Positions 1 to 8,819 of a stretch of DNA of 28,562 nucleotides are shown piece by piece. The DNA is from Chondrus crispus (taxonomy: Eukaryota; Rhodophyta; Florideophyceae; Gigartinales; Gigartinaceae): NCBI RefSeq assembly GCF_000350225.1, contig NW_005178557.1:1-28562 (forward strand), in the 5' to 3' direction. The first letter of the stretch is position 1, and each line of letters begins with the position of its first letter. The notes under the pieces were generated by a model. The model was not told the origin of the DNA. It made no database searches and saw only the letters and a list, made by a program, of their open reading frames with translations. A program made the translations under genes and the position numbers.

Positions 1-1004
1 GAATGGCGAGTCTGGCAGGGTGGCGGGGAAGCTGCACCCTCACGGTACGTTTCCCAATTTCGAATGGCATGATCAACGATTCGGATTATCACATATGCTT
101 ATCTCGCATCTCAAAGCCGAAGATACTGTCGTACGTGGAGGCTGAAGAGCAGATACAATCAGAGGAGATGAACGATTTGAAGCGTATCTATAACCTGGTG
201 AACCAAACATTTCCTCAGGCCGTGGAAGAAGAAGAATACGTTGACTATCACGAGTTGAACGTTGATGCACAAGAACACATGGGGATATCTGTGTCGCCTC
301 GGGTGCGCACCAAAAGGGCGTCCGTACTGATTTCGTCGATGGAAAAGGCGGCAAACATCGCCTGCGCTAGGTACGCCGAAGACAGAGGCGTGCCCATGTG
401 CTTTTTGAACCAAATGGCACCCGATGACGTGAATAGTGTTCCAAGTTTTGTGTTCTGTGCAGAGATCCTCCCTCACCACGTCCAGGATGAAGAAGCCTGT
501 GCTTTGATTACCTCTCCAGTCCATCGTGGGCCAGATCTGATCAACCACATACAGCTGAAAGCACAGCTACGGAAGGATGCACAGCGACGAACACGCAGAT
601 ATCTTACAAGAGAGAAAATCATGGAGGAGATTGAGAACAACAACTTCACACTCAAATACCACCGTGGCATACAGATGGAAGACAGAATCACGCAGTATTA
701 TACGCACAAGTTTCTGAAGGGCCAAACTCAAAAGACGCTAGTGGGGACGATGTTGGGGTACCCCTCGGACGTAACAGATTTGAATCCAGACACAACGCGC
801 ATCAACGATATGCAGGCATCTGGATGCCGTTCCTTCCAGAAATGCCTCGTGCAATTAGATAGCAGTGGAATTCGCATTTTCGTGATGCTTCCGTGTGGAA
901 TCGCAGCAGGATCGAAACTGAATCTGTCGTTGTCCTGGATTTGCCCAGACAGTATGCGTCATGATGCATTTGCTACACAAATGGCAATGGATGTTACCGG
1001 ATAA
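1..1004 (+). CDS. Gene A copy 1: RNB-like (RNase II family) protein, 3' part
   Basis: The reading frame enters from outside the window and ends at TAA 1002-1004. It equals the last 334 or so residues of the complete copy at 18116-20350, with two visible amino-acid changes: Gly for Trp near the window start, and Val for Leu in the HH-V-QDEE stretch. It contains the C-terminal part of the RNB-like region, including the ITSPVHRGPDL signature that corresponds to the TSPIRRYPDL motif of RNase II enzymes. The upstream half, where the catalytic aspartates would lie, is not in this copy. See copy 2 for function and caveats. Confidence 0.8.
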   Translation, partial: MASLAGWRGSCTLTVRFPISNGMINDSDYHICLSRISKPKILSYVEAEEQIQSEEMNDLKRIYNLVNQTFPQAVEEEEYVDYHELNVDAQEHMGISVSPRVRTKRASVLISSMEKAANIACARYAEDRGVPMCFLNQMAPDDVNSVPSFVFCAEILPHHVQDEEACALITSPVHRGPDLINHIQLKAQLRKDAQRRTRRYLTREKIMEEIENNNFTLKYHRGIQMEDRITQYYTHKFLKGQTQKTLVGTMLGYPSDVTDLNPDTTRINDMQASGCRSFQKCLVQLDSSGIRIFVMLPCGIAAGSKLNLSLSWICPDSMRHDAFATQMAMDVTG

Positions 1005-1456
1005 CCACGCGATGCAAGCCGAGGCCCAGTCTTTGGGCAGAAGTGGAAAAGTAATATACGCACAGGGTAGAACCAAGTTTTCACAGATAATTAGGAGATA
1101 TTCCCTTTTATAATATAGAGTAAGGCATATTCCCTATACCCAAACGACATTACAAATTACGATGAAGTACTGTGGGAATGGAAAAAGCAATTAGCACATC
1201 ACCAAGTACTAAAGAATATTACAATTAGCAGCAATAGTCCTGTTACGCAAAAGTAATATTAATTCACCCGGAGCCCCATTTTTATAAAAAGAAACATTTG
1301 GAAAACATTAGTGTAATTTGAAATATTCAAATGGAATTTGCAATTTTTTAAATTAATGTAATTTCAAACAAATGCGATTAGCAGAAAAGTGGGATTAGCC
1401 CATCGTGGGATTAGCAGGGATTAGGGCGAATCCCGCGAATCCCGTGAAACCCATAA
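1005..1456. other. AT-rich spacer downstream of gene A
   Basis: No credible gene lies here. The first part holds the 3' flank of gene A. An AT-rich block at 1263-1379 is also found upstream of gene C. Just after it, GGGATTAGC-like words recur at about 1390-1430, followed by GAATCCCG words. Some look like TTAGGG, but they do not form a telomere array. Confidence 0.6.
1263..1379 (+). repeat. AT-rich direct repeat, copy 1a
   Basis: This block starts TTCACCC-GAGCCCCATTT and ends CAAACAAATG-GATT. It shares the same order of words with 4573-4688, over about 117 bp with moderate divergence. The two lie in the same orientation, one downstream of gene A and one upstream of gene C. Both recur in cassette copy 2. 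Confidence 0.75.
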
Positions 1457-1895
1457 CTAAGAAGTATACAAGTTTAAAAGCAGAGCAGTATAGAAGTACG
1501 AAAGCAGAGAAGTATAGAAGAATGGAAGTTTAGAAGTATAAGAGTATGATAGTATAGAAGAATAAGAAGTATAAAAGTATAGAAGTTTAGAAGCAGAGAA
1601 GCAGAGAAGTTTCGACACAGAAAAGCAGAGAAGTTTCGACACAGAAAAGCAGAGAAGTTTAAAAGCAGAGATGTATAGAAGCACAGAGGCAGAGGCGTTT
1701 GAATGCAGAGAATTATGGAAGTATAGAAGTTTAAAAGCAGAGCGGTATAGAAGTATAGAAGCAGAATTTTAAAAGCAGAGCGGGATAGTTGTATATAAGT
1801 TTAGAACAGGGAAGTATGGAAGAATAGAATTTTAAAAGCAGAGAAGTTCAGAAGTGTAAAAGTATAGAAGGATAGAAGTTTAAAAGGAAGTACGA
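1457..1895. repeat. Purine-rich low-complexity repeat (AGAAGTATAGAAG type)
   Basis: This tract is built from degenerate words such as AGAAGTATAGAAG, TTTAAAAGCAGAG and AAAGCAGAGAAGTTTCGACAC; the last occurs in tandem at about 1600-1655. On the minus strand it gives an artificial open frame rich in Tyr, Ser and Leu. It separates genes A and B and is conserved at 20803-21241. Confidence 0.85.
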
Positions 1896-2037
1896 CCACG
1901 GTAGAGTACTGTACGGAGGGGGGAGGGGGGCGCAGTAGAAATAAAAAATGCGTGGGCATTAGCAAAACGCTGACCTAGAATACCGTTTTTTGGTTAAATT
2001 GTTGTACAGCTGGTTGGCAGCCGCCGAAAAGACAGCC

Positions 2038-2463
2038 ATGAACCTTCTTCTGGCGGTGCATCCCGACGGTAGACACTCCACGCCCGTTTTGGAAGAGGCC
2101 ATTCAAGATGATCTTCCGCCGATAAACGAGGTGTTCTCTGCGGAAGCGAGGGACGCTTTTAACTACCTTCGCCGCGTGACCGACATGTACAACTGCTTTG
2201 AAATGCCAGAATTGGTACTTGCGGAAATTGACGTCTCATTTAGACAAAACGGAGAGTACAACGAAATCATTTGGATGGCGACCACACTGTACACTTTTGG
2301 CAGTGGTGAGATCAATAGGATGCTTGGCTTCTACGAAGAAATTTATGGAGAAGATGTAGGAGTATGTGACGAAGACAGTGATCAGAGCATGGAGATGGAT
2401 GATATAGATGACGAAGAATTGGATGAAATGCTAGAGCCAGTTACTCCAGAAACGCACTACTAA
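2038..2463 (+). CDS. Gene B copy 1: small acidic protein of unknown function
   Basis: This ORF encodes a 141-residue protein from the first in-frame ATG at 2038. The frame is open upstream but has no earlier ATG. It begins MNLLLAVHPDGRHSTP. The body looks mainly helical (for example EARDAFNYLRRVTDMYNCFEM) and the C-terminal 35 residues are strongly acidic, with runs of Asp and Glu. I see no signal peptide, membrane segment or known family. It lies between genes A (same strand) and C (convergent), and the same frame is intact in copy 2. Visible differences from copy 2 are D/E near residue 11, T/A, D/G and V/A. Retention of the frame in both copies argues for a real gene. Its role is unknown. 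Confidence 0.65.
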   Translation: MNLLLAVHPDGRHSTPVLEEAIQDDLPPINEVFSAEARDAFNYLRRVTDMYNCFEMPELVLAEIDVSFRQNGEYNEIIWMATTLYTFGSGEINRMLGFYEEIYGEDVGVCDEDSDQSMEMDDIDDEELDEMLEPVTPETHY

Positions 2464-2754
2464 TCAGTCTGTTGCGAATAAACACGATCTGGCTCATTGC
2501 TTCTCACTGTTTATTTTTCATACGTTCTAGCTGCTTGCGCTCTACCCCTCCATCCTTCGCTTTTTTTTGGTCTGGCGGTTGGTTGCTCCTGGTGCGGGAT
2601 GCAGTACAGTTCTTCTTTTTCTAGATGTAAGGGGCAGTAAAAGTGGACGAGTGCCTGTGTGCCTGCATGCAATACCTACCATTGAGTCCATAGTCTAAAG
2701 TACCGATCTTACTTCAATTGGTCTACATGTTTCGAGCAGCAGAGGGGGCTGCCC

Positions 2755-4308
2755 CTAAGAAGTGTAAACGCCCGCTATGAGAGGTGTTAGCACTAGGTCC
2801 TTCCTAAGCGAGAGACCTGGACCAGTGTATTCCGTCATCCATGAGACTCCGTCTCTGCTGGTAACGCTAAAGTACTTGTCGTTTGAGTACAAATAAAGCA
2901 AGCCGGTTCCGGTGTCTTGCAACTGACCGCGCATCCATGGGCCCGTAGGCAACGGCTTGGTGATTTCAAAGACTCCTGTCATCTCCCCCATGCAAAGAAA
3001 GTTGACGGTGCCTCGGAACAACTGGAACGAAGAGGCGTAAACCGGGATAAAAGCTAGGAGAGCGTCGAGGGGAAGTCTGAGATACGTGGCAAGACTTTGA
3101 ATGTCGCACTGAACGATTCCGCCTGGCTTGTCGATGAAACCAAACATTTTGCCTCCATGCCGCTCCACAGACTGCTTTGCTTTAAGCAGACGTGACAATA
3201 TGCGATCGAAGGATGGAACAACCTCTTTTGAACAGGTACGGAAGAACCCACCTCGAAGACGATCCAGCACACCAGCAGGGTAGTCTTGATCGTTGACGTG
3301 CAGGACCAAGTGAGTACCGCGCATAACCCAAGCTCCTTGAAACATGTCATATTGCTGTACTACCTCATCATCAACGTAGATGGGCCAAGACTGAAATCTG
3401 ACTCCTGCTGGATCCCTAAAAGAATCCGTTGGGATTTCATGAAAAGGAAGGGGAGAGATCTGGTTTCCAGGAGACGGAGACCAATTCGTTGACCAGTAGA
3501 AGAAGTGGCCACTGTGAAGTCTTGCGAGGGCAACATTGCGGCCACGTTCAGTTGCTCTCCAAGTCTGCGGGAAGGGAGAGGAGATGTAGAGATCCCCCTT
3601 GTCGACGCCACCGGGCCCTAGAAGCGGGGCGTGAGGTTTGTACTGCACGTACTTTGCGTGCGGATTGGGAGCGAGGGAGCGAGGTTGGTGGCGAGGGAGG
3701 TCCTTTTCTCCATGGTCACCTCCCAAGTAGACCACGTGGCCATCGGGAAGAAGCTCGGATAGCTCACCTGCTTTCTTGACGTTAATGCACGAAACGCGCC
3801 TGTTGGGAGGGTCGGCGGGGGCGGCGGGAAGAGTGTTGTCGTAGAGGAGGTTTCCTTTTAGCTTAGATGAGTGCCTGTAGTAATAAGGACACCAGTTGTC
3901 TGCCTCGACCTCGGGCAAATTGCCGAACTTGGACCTTGATATGTCGGTCTTGATGTAGGCGTTCGCGCAATCAAACTTTCCGTCCAGACGAAAGCCCTTG
4001 TCATCGAGAGCCCCGGTAAACGCTTTATATAACTTGATGACGGCAGCGGAAAGAATGATATGACCACTTGGCGTGAATACACGGTCATCGGTGGTGAGGT
4101 CGGAAAGCTTGCGCAACTGGTACTTCCTGCTGGTGCCATGATAGATCCAGACGTTCTTGCCTTCAACCTTGAGGCTGGGATTGCCTTCGTCTAGATGCAG
4201 AGAGGTACTGGAGCTGTCCAAGTCGTCTGCGTGGCCGCCGGAGAACATGGTGTCGATTTGATCATGAGCGGCCTGGCGCGTTGCAGCGTGGCTTGCGTAC
4301 CTGGGCAT
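2755..4308 (-). CDS. Gene C copy 1: unrecognised 517-residue protein
   Basis: This is a single uninterrupted frame from ATG 4306-4308 (MPRYASHAATRQAAHD) to the stop at 2755. The N-terminal 40 residues look disordered. The rest is rich in aromatic residues and Gly, with segments such as WIYHGTSRKYQLRKL, WCPYYYRHSSKLKGNLLYDN, VVYLGGDHGEKDLPRH and FFYWSTNWSPSPGNQ. I cannot assign it to a family; no catalytic motif, zinc site, signal peptide or membrane segment stands out. It is convergent with gene B. A TATA box lies 133 bp upstream of the ATG. Copy 2 differs at four residues seen (C/W, N/D, P/H, Q/H) and few silent sites, so selection on the two copies may be weak, but both frames are intact. 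Confidence 0.8.
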   Translation of the reverse strand: MPRYASHAATRQAAHDQIDTMFSGGHADDLDSSSTSLHLDEGNPSLKVEGKNVWIYHGTSRKYQLRKLSDLTTDDRVFTPSGHIILSAAVIKLYKAFTGALDDKGFRLDGKFDCANAYIKTDISRSKFGNLPEVEADNWCPYYYRHSSKLKGNLLYDNTLPAAPADPPNRRVSCINVKKAGELSELLPDGHVVYLGGDHGEKDLPRHQPRSLAPNPHAKYVQYKPHAPLLGPGGVDKGDLYISSPFPQTWRATERGRNVALARLHSGHFFYWSTNWSPSPGNQISPLPFHEIPTDSFRDPAGVRFQSWPIYVDDEVVQQYDMFQGAWVMRGTHLVLHVNDQDYPAGVLDRLRGGFFRTCSKEVVPSFDRILSRLLKAKQSVERHGGKMFGFIDKPGGIVQCDIQSLATYLRLPLDALLAFIPVYASSFQLFRGTVNFLCMGEMTGVFEITKPLPTGPWMRGQLQDTGTGLLYLYSNDKYFSVTSRDGVSWMTEYTGPGLSLRKDLVLTPLIAGVYTS

Positions 4309-4440
4309 GTTAAGACTTGAGAATACAAAGCGAGGGGTGAGGACTGAGGCGAAGCGAGGAGAACGAGCAGAGGCGGAAATAGCATGAGGATATTGGGAGG
4401 GCTCGAAGAGGCAACTTTGAGATCAGCGAGGAGGGGTATC

Positions 4441-4448
4441 TATTTATA
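4441..4448 (-). promoter_or_regulatory. TATA box for gene C copy 1
   Basis: The minus strand reads TATAAATA, 133 bp upstream of the gene C start codon. This would give a 5' leader of roughly 100 nt. It is identical in copy 2. Confidence 0.6.
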
Positions 4449-4572
4449 GAGCCCAGAGCCATGAAGAGTTTAGGTAAAAATGACACGTGGAGCTGAAGTT
4501 GAGGTATCCGTGAGAAGCTAAGGCATAATGACAGTGTACAATAAACAATTACAGCACACAGCACCAAACGAC

Positions 4573-4688
4573 TTCACCCCGAGCCCCATTTAAAAAAATC
4601 CATATTTAGAAAACATTAATTTAATTTCAAATATTAAAATGTAATTGCACAAATTAATTAATTAACGCAATTTCAAACAAATGGGATT
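4573..4688 (+). repeat. AT-rich direct repeat, copy 1b
   Basis: This is the second member of the repeat at 1263-1379. It lies upstream of gene C, beyond its TATA box, and shares the TTCACCC-GAGCCCCATTT start and the CAAACAAATGGGATT end. Confidence 0.75.
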
Positions 4689-5317
4689 CGTATCTATACC
4701 CATGTCCGAACAGACGCGCGTTCAGGTGGGCTGAAATTAAGCGCAAATTTACTTCGGTCTGACGGAGTGCGCATTGGCTAGAAAAAAATCTGGAAAAATT
4801 TCAATGCGCACAGGGCCAAATTTGAGTATTTTATCATACCGGATGGACGTCGAAAATTGCCGACATGCATCCGACCGCAACCGTTGGCCGGATGGACGTC
4901 ATCCTCGCTGTCATGTCGCGTCATTGATCCCGTTCGTCGCTGTCACGATATCATTCGCGGTTCCCCTATTCACGCCCCTGAATCCCGACGCGCATCTACT
5001 GGCTGGCGCTCCTCGTAACGCGCGTCTATTGGTTCACTACTGATCTCACTTACTCTGTCCGTTCCACTCCTTCCCCCGCCCTGAATGACCACATACTGTA
5101 TGAGACAATCTCATCCGCACGTTCTCTGGAACCACACCGCTCCCCTTCCGTACTCCTGTTGCCCCTCCTCCAACGCGCCCGCCCTCTTACGACTATCCCT
5201 GTCCGTTTAGGGAATTAGGGGAATTAGGCGGAATCACAGGTTTACGCATATTGATATAACGATGTAGGGACCATCTATTCCCATGTCCTATGTTTAGTTC
5301 TGGCGTCAGTTCCCGTG
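4689..5317. other. Non-coding spacer of the cassette
   Basis: I see no supported gene. The 13-bp word CCGGATGGACGTC occurs twice, near 4840 and 4890. AATTAGGGG words occur near 5210. The stretch is conserved in copy 2, except for a 14-bp insertion in copy 1 near 5276-5292. Confidence 0.5.
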
Positions 5318-5722
5318 GGACGATACGTTTTTGGCACATGTCAGGATCGATACGTAATGACAAAAAACGTATCGTCCAGGCCTGATTCGACGTATGTGCG
5401 ATTTTGGTACTGTCTACGGTATATGGCCCAAAACGTATCGTGCTGGGCGGTTTTAACGGCGACAGTTTTCTGGTGGGACGATACGTTTTAGGCCGATTTA
5501 CACGGCGGCACCCCCATACGCGCTGTATTGGCAACATTGCTGTTGGGAATTTCTGACTAAAATTTTGCCGACGGCGGCGCACAGCCAATAAAATGTCAGT
5601 GCGCAAAATTTAGTTTTTGCCGTGTGCGATTAGAGGCGCATGAGCAATATTATTAACTTCATATTTTATCACGTACCGTGTCCCTCGTCTGGCAAGATTG
5701 TCAGATGCCCAAAACGTATCGT
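5318..5722. repeat. Iteron cluster, ACGATACGTTT in both orientations (copy 1)
   Basis: Five copies of the 11-bp core ACGATACGTTT or its complement occur here. The first and second (5318-5332 and 5363-5377) form a perfect 15-bp inverted pair starting GGACGATACG. The others are at 5430-5441 (complement), 5478-5489 (forward) and 5711-5722 (complement). Two share a longer flank, CCCAAAACGTATCGTGCTGGG. The cluster is conserved at 24649-25053. A related GATACGTT word is the core of the adjacent minisatellite unit. Confidence 0.75.
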
Positions 5723-5913
5723 GCTGGGTGGGGCAATTACAGCAGGCAGATTTAGTGGCAGGGACTTATACTGCACTGACGGCGTCGCAGTGCGCATGTA
5801 CGAGTTACACAATAAGGCGGCGTGATTTATGTCCTGAACATCAAAGCTTTCTAAGTTATTTACTGCGCGAAATTGAAAAGCGCCGTATGCAGGTTTCGAT
5901 GATCGTTGCCTCA

Positions 5914-6397
5914 ACGACGCATTTTGGACGGGTGTGTCAGAGATGCGTTGGGGAGGGATGCGCGCACGATGCGTTCTGGAGAGGTGCGTCTAGGATGCGA
6001 GCTGAGGGGGTGCGAGAATGATGCGTTGGAAGGGGTGCCAGAATGCTACGTTCGAGAGGGGTGCTCGTGATGTGTTCTATAGGGGTGCGCTCATCATTCG
6101 TTTGAGAGGGATGCCAGAATGATACGTTCGAGAGGGGTGCTGCCACGACGCGTTCTAAGGGGGTGCGAGATTGATGCGTTCGGGAGGGGTGCGCCCATGA
6201 TGCGGTCTGGAGGGGCGCGAGAACAATTCATTTTGGAAGGGTGCGAGAATGATACGTTCGGGAGAGGTGCGCCCACGATGCGTTCTGAAGGGGTGCCAGA
6301 ATGATACGTTCGAGAGGGGTGCGCCCATGATGCGTTCTGGAGGGGCGCGAAAACGATGCGTTTTGGAAGGGTGGGAGAATGATACTTTGGAGAGGGC
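5914..6397. repeat. 26-bp minisatellite, copy 1 (about 18-19 units)
   Basis: The unit is 26 bp and alternates two versions, so the visible period is often 52 bp. One version has the core GATACGTTCGGGAGGGGT and the other ACGATGCGTTCTGAAGGGGT. The array ends with a variant GATACTTTGGAGAGGG before unique sequence. Neighbouring units differ at a few bases. The array lacks stop codons in several frames, which creates artificial proteins. The copy 2 array is about twice as long. Confidence 0.9.
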
Positions 6398-6484
6398 TAC
6401 TCGCAAGACGCGTCCTGCAAGGGGCCTGAACGGTGAGTTTGCATGTTTCTTTTCTGTTTCAGCTACTTCTGTAGTAGATGGCCG

Positions 6485-7744
6485 TTACGAAAGCACAAGT
6501 GAAAATTTTGTGGGGTTGTTTGTGTAGTGGAGAAACATCGCGATGGAAGTCTGTTCATTACGGGAAAAGTCGGCGTCCCGTGTCTGATGAGTGAAGAAGA
6601 GGAGGCGGGCAACATGACTAGCATATCTTCGTTCTGCCACGGATTGAACCCGTCGGAAGGGCGTAGTGCCGTGGAGGTTTATCGCTTGACGAAATCCATG
6701 CGTGACGTCCCTGACGACCTTGGCGATACTTTGAAAGTATAGATGGACGCAGGTTGCAACCGTGGATAAAGTTGCTTGAACGTCCTCCGTCGTGACGGCA
6801 CCCGTGAGTTGAGCTGCCTTCTCACGGCGTAAAGGCAGAGCGTCGAGGGCTTCATCAAAGTCGGTGATCGACAGGAATGTGTTGCGGAGGGCGATGCCGG
6901 AGTCTGCGTCATTTTCCTCCAATTCGGTATGAGATCGTCGACCCGGGGCCAGGTCCGAACTGGAACACGTTAGACGGGCCAGTACGTCGGCGGCACATTT
7001 GTGGAGCTCATAAGACGGGGAGTTGGGGTCTGGAGTGATGAGGTCTAGAGTTGAGTCGGTTGTTGTGTCCATGGGGAGGGGTGACGACACCGGGGCGGAT
7101 TGGATGGGATCTTCTTCTTCTGAGTCAGGAATGCCGACGGGGACTTGGGAGACGGTGACCATTTCCCCGATTGGCTCTTCGGCCGTAACGAGAAAGTATT
7201 TGGTCTTGGCACCACTAAACAGAGACTGGGCGCGAACAGCACCGCGGCCAATGATTTGATCAACCTCGGTCGGCGAGGGGTTTCCGGGTGCATCAGGCGG
7301 GTGGACGGAGTTCATATGTTGTCGAAGCCGTTTCGGGGTGCCCTTGGAGAGCTTGCAAAGAGGACAGAAGTAGACTAATTTGCAAGTGAATCCTTGAAGC
7401 GGGGGGAGGCTCTTGATCGGAAGAGTGATTGCCGGATCGGGGAGGAATTGGGGAGCCTGCAGGTAGTCGGAAAGGAGCGGAGAATCGGAAACAGAGGTAC
7501 GGTGGAAGGAGAGGGCTTCTTCTGCGAGTCTAGAGCGCTGTGCGGCCTGGGGAGTAGGGATGTTGTGAACGTGGCGCAAGTGGTCGCTGAAGGCCCTTGC
7601 GCTGGGGGACCCGCTCTTGCAATCGACGCAGACAAGGATGAGGGGGATGGAATGGAAGCCAACAGACAAGGACGTAGGTGCGAGATGCAGTGGCACCCGA
7701 GGATCGTTGCGGACGAAAGCCGCGGCATGCGATGGCGTAGTCAT
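6485..7744 (-). pseudogene. RecQ-like (telomere-linked type) helicase, N-terminal fragment
   Basis: The frame starts at ATG 7742-7744 (MTTPSHAAAFVRNDPRVPL) and stops at 6485-6487, giving about 419 residues. Two C2H2-like zinc sites are visible: Cys39/Cys42 with His55 and His58 or 60, and Cys127/Cys130 with His143/His148. An acidic linker and a region ending RRYASHVARLLFFTHQTRDADF follow. This is the N-terminal layout of fungal RecQ-type helicases common near chromosome ends. No helicase motif is present. Helicase-like sequence ends at about 6538, and the last residues come from the cassette end. It is therefore a truncated gene, probably broken by insertion of the cassette or by recombination. 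A complete short protein is less likely. Confidence 0.65.
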
Positions 7745-8170
7745 TGCGCGTGAAGTCGGGAGAGAGCGGGAAAGGAGGCGAGAGGTGAGGGGTTTCGGGG
7801 ATGCGAAACGCTGGGGAAGAAGAGAAGAGGGAAAGAGAGAGAGCGGGGGGTCAGTGAGTACGAGAACCCTGTATATGTGAACATTGCGTCGAAATAAGAC
7901 CTGCGAGGGGCTCATACTGAGTAGGAGAACGGGGAGCCTGGGTAGCACAGAAAGGAAGGGTTGACGTTCCGATACGTGGTGAAGTTCTACGATGATGTGG
8001 AGAATTTGGCATAGTTACAGTAGTAGTGGGTGTCAAGGAAGTAGGGCATGCAATTAAGGGTGATTACGTGAGTTAGGGAAACACGTCGTTGTATGGCGTC
8101 AGAAGGGAATGGGGATGTGAATTTGATCTGTGATTTGCCAGAGTTTGAATGAGGTGCAGGTTGAGCAATT
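7745..8170. other. 5' flank of the helicase fragment
   Basis: No independent gene is supported. The helicase frame stays open upstream of its ATG as far as about 7948 but has no convincing start or domain there. The segment would hold the promoter and leader of the former helicase gene. Confidence 0.4.
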
Positions 8171-8224
8171 TTGATTTTGGTTGAAGTTATGAGTGTGCAT
8201 CTCGAATTTGAGATTAGGGGGAGG

Positions 8225-8353
8225 AGGGGGATTACGGGAACACAGTTGTCCGTGTACATTCCTAACAGTGGGGGCCGGTGGCTGTATACTTCCAAAAAAT
8301 TCTTCGACCGACTTTCCTACGCTGACGGCTTCCCAAGTCCAGGAAAATTATAA
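8225..8353 (+). pseudogene. Relic of the dioxygenase-like gene
   Basis: The translation LSVYIPNSGGRWLYTSKKFFDRLSYADGFPS closely resembles the segment EEMYIPKTGGRWLLTAKG...RQALHTDFPS of the dioxygenase-like protein encoded around 16450-16545. Shared residues include YIP, GGRWL, T-K and D-FPS. The His of the HTD metal motif aligns with Tyr here. The frame ends at TAA just after the match and I see no further similarity, so this is a decayed fragment of a paralogue. Confidence 0.55.
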
Positions 8354-8810
8354 CTAATTGAAAACTCAATATTAACATTAAATATAGAATGATTACAACA
8401 TGCGCTAATTAGTAACGAAAGGAAGACACTGGTTACTATTCAACCACCAGGCCGGACTTGCGTAAATGTATTCAAAATCCCAATATTCTGAGAAACTCAC
8501 CTCGGTAAGAAACACGGGGTACAGAGTAAAGTCTCGATATCGTGAACCCAAATGTGGCGCTTCCGAGCAGCCCATTGAGTTCGCCTTACCGAGGCAGTTC
8601 ACGGCGGCGGAACTGCTCGTGTACACGTGTACCCGTTTTACGGGTACAGTATGATTTGGACCACACCGGTGGAGACGCTCTTAGAGCGTCTCCACCAATG
8701 CCGATGATACGGTCACAGGAACACAAACTCACTTTTCTTGACTCTGTCCATCGACGGGCAACGTCGACGGGCAACGTCGACGGGCGCAATTCCATATCTG
8801 GACCACTTCA
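8354..8810. other. Hairpin-rich segment, possible DNA-transposon ends
   Basis: No gene is supported. The stretch 8595-8696 packs several inverted repeats: CAGTTC/GAACTG, the palindrome GTACACGTGTAC (8621-8632), an 8-bp-arm hairpin (8628-8648) and a perfect 13-bp-arm hairpin around TTA (8668-8696). A 13-bp tandem repeat containing TCGACGGGCAACG occurs three times at about 8750-8785. Such packing is common near the ends of DNA transposons. Confidence 0.45.
8668..8696. repeat. Perfect 13-bp inverted repeat around TTA
   Basis: GGTGGAGACGCTC at 8668-8680 and its exact complement at 8684-8696 flank TTA. PIF/Harbinger-type transposons duplicate a TTA/TAA target, so two such ends meeting at one TTA is a possible reading. 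The other ends were not found in the window. Confidence 0.6.
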
Positions 8811-8819
8811 CATTGTGAT

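Larger units (their letters stand above)
1..6537 (+). mobile_element. Three-gene cassette, copy 1 (left-truncated by window)
   Basis: This segment matches 19347-26406 in the same orientation. In the regions compared there are only scattered base changes; in gene A, for example, two differences were seen in about 1 kb. It carries gene A (3' part), gene B, gene C, an iteron-rich spacer and a minisatellite. The match stops abruptly after AGAAACA at 6537, where helicase coding sequence begins. Copy 2 stops after the same bases at 26406. I recognise no transposase, reverse transcriptase, integrase or obvious terminal inverted repeat, so the name 'mobile element' rests on the duplication and the shared right end. 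A segmental duplication is the alternative. Confidence 0.6.

Noticed and set aside
1384..1440. Telomere-like GGGATTAG/ATTAGGG words
   Set aside because: They are irregularly spaced and mixed with GAATCCC words, with no TTAGGG array, so not a telomere or clear interstitial telomere.
1457..1684. Minus-strand 75-codon frame rich in Tyr, Ser, Leu (also at 20803-21030)
   Set aside because: It is a translation of the AGAAG-type low-complexity tract, without a domain or a plausible promoter.
4774..5043. Plus-strand 89-codon frame (also at 24118-24387)
   Set aside because: It begins at TTG, not ATG, has no family resemblance, and sits in repeat-bearing spacer.
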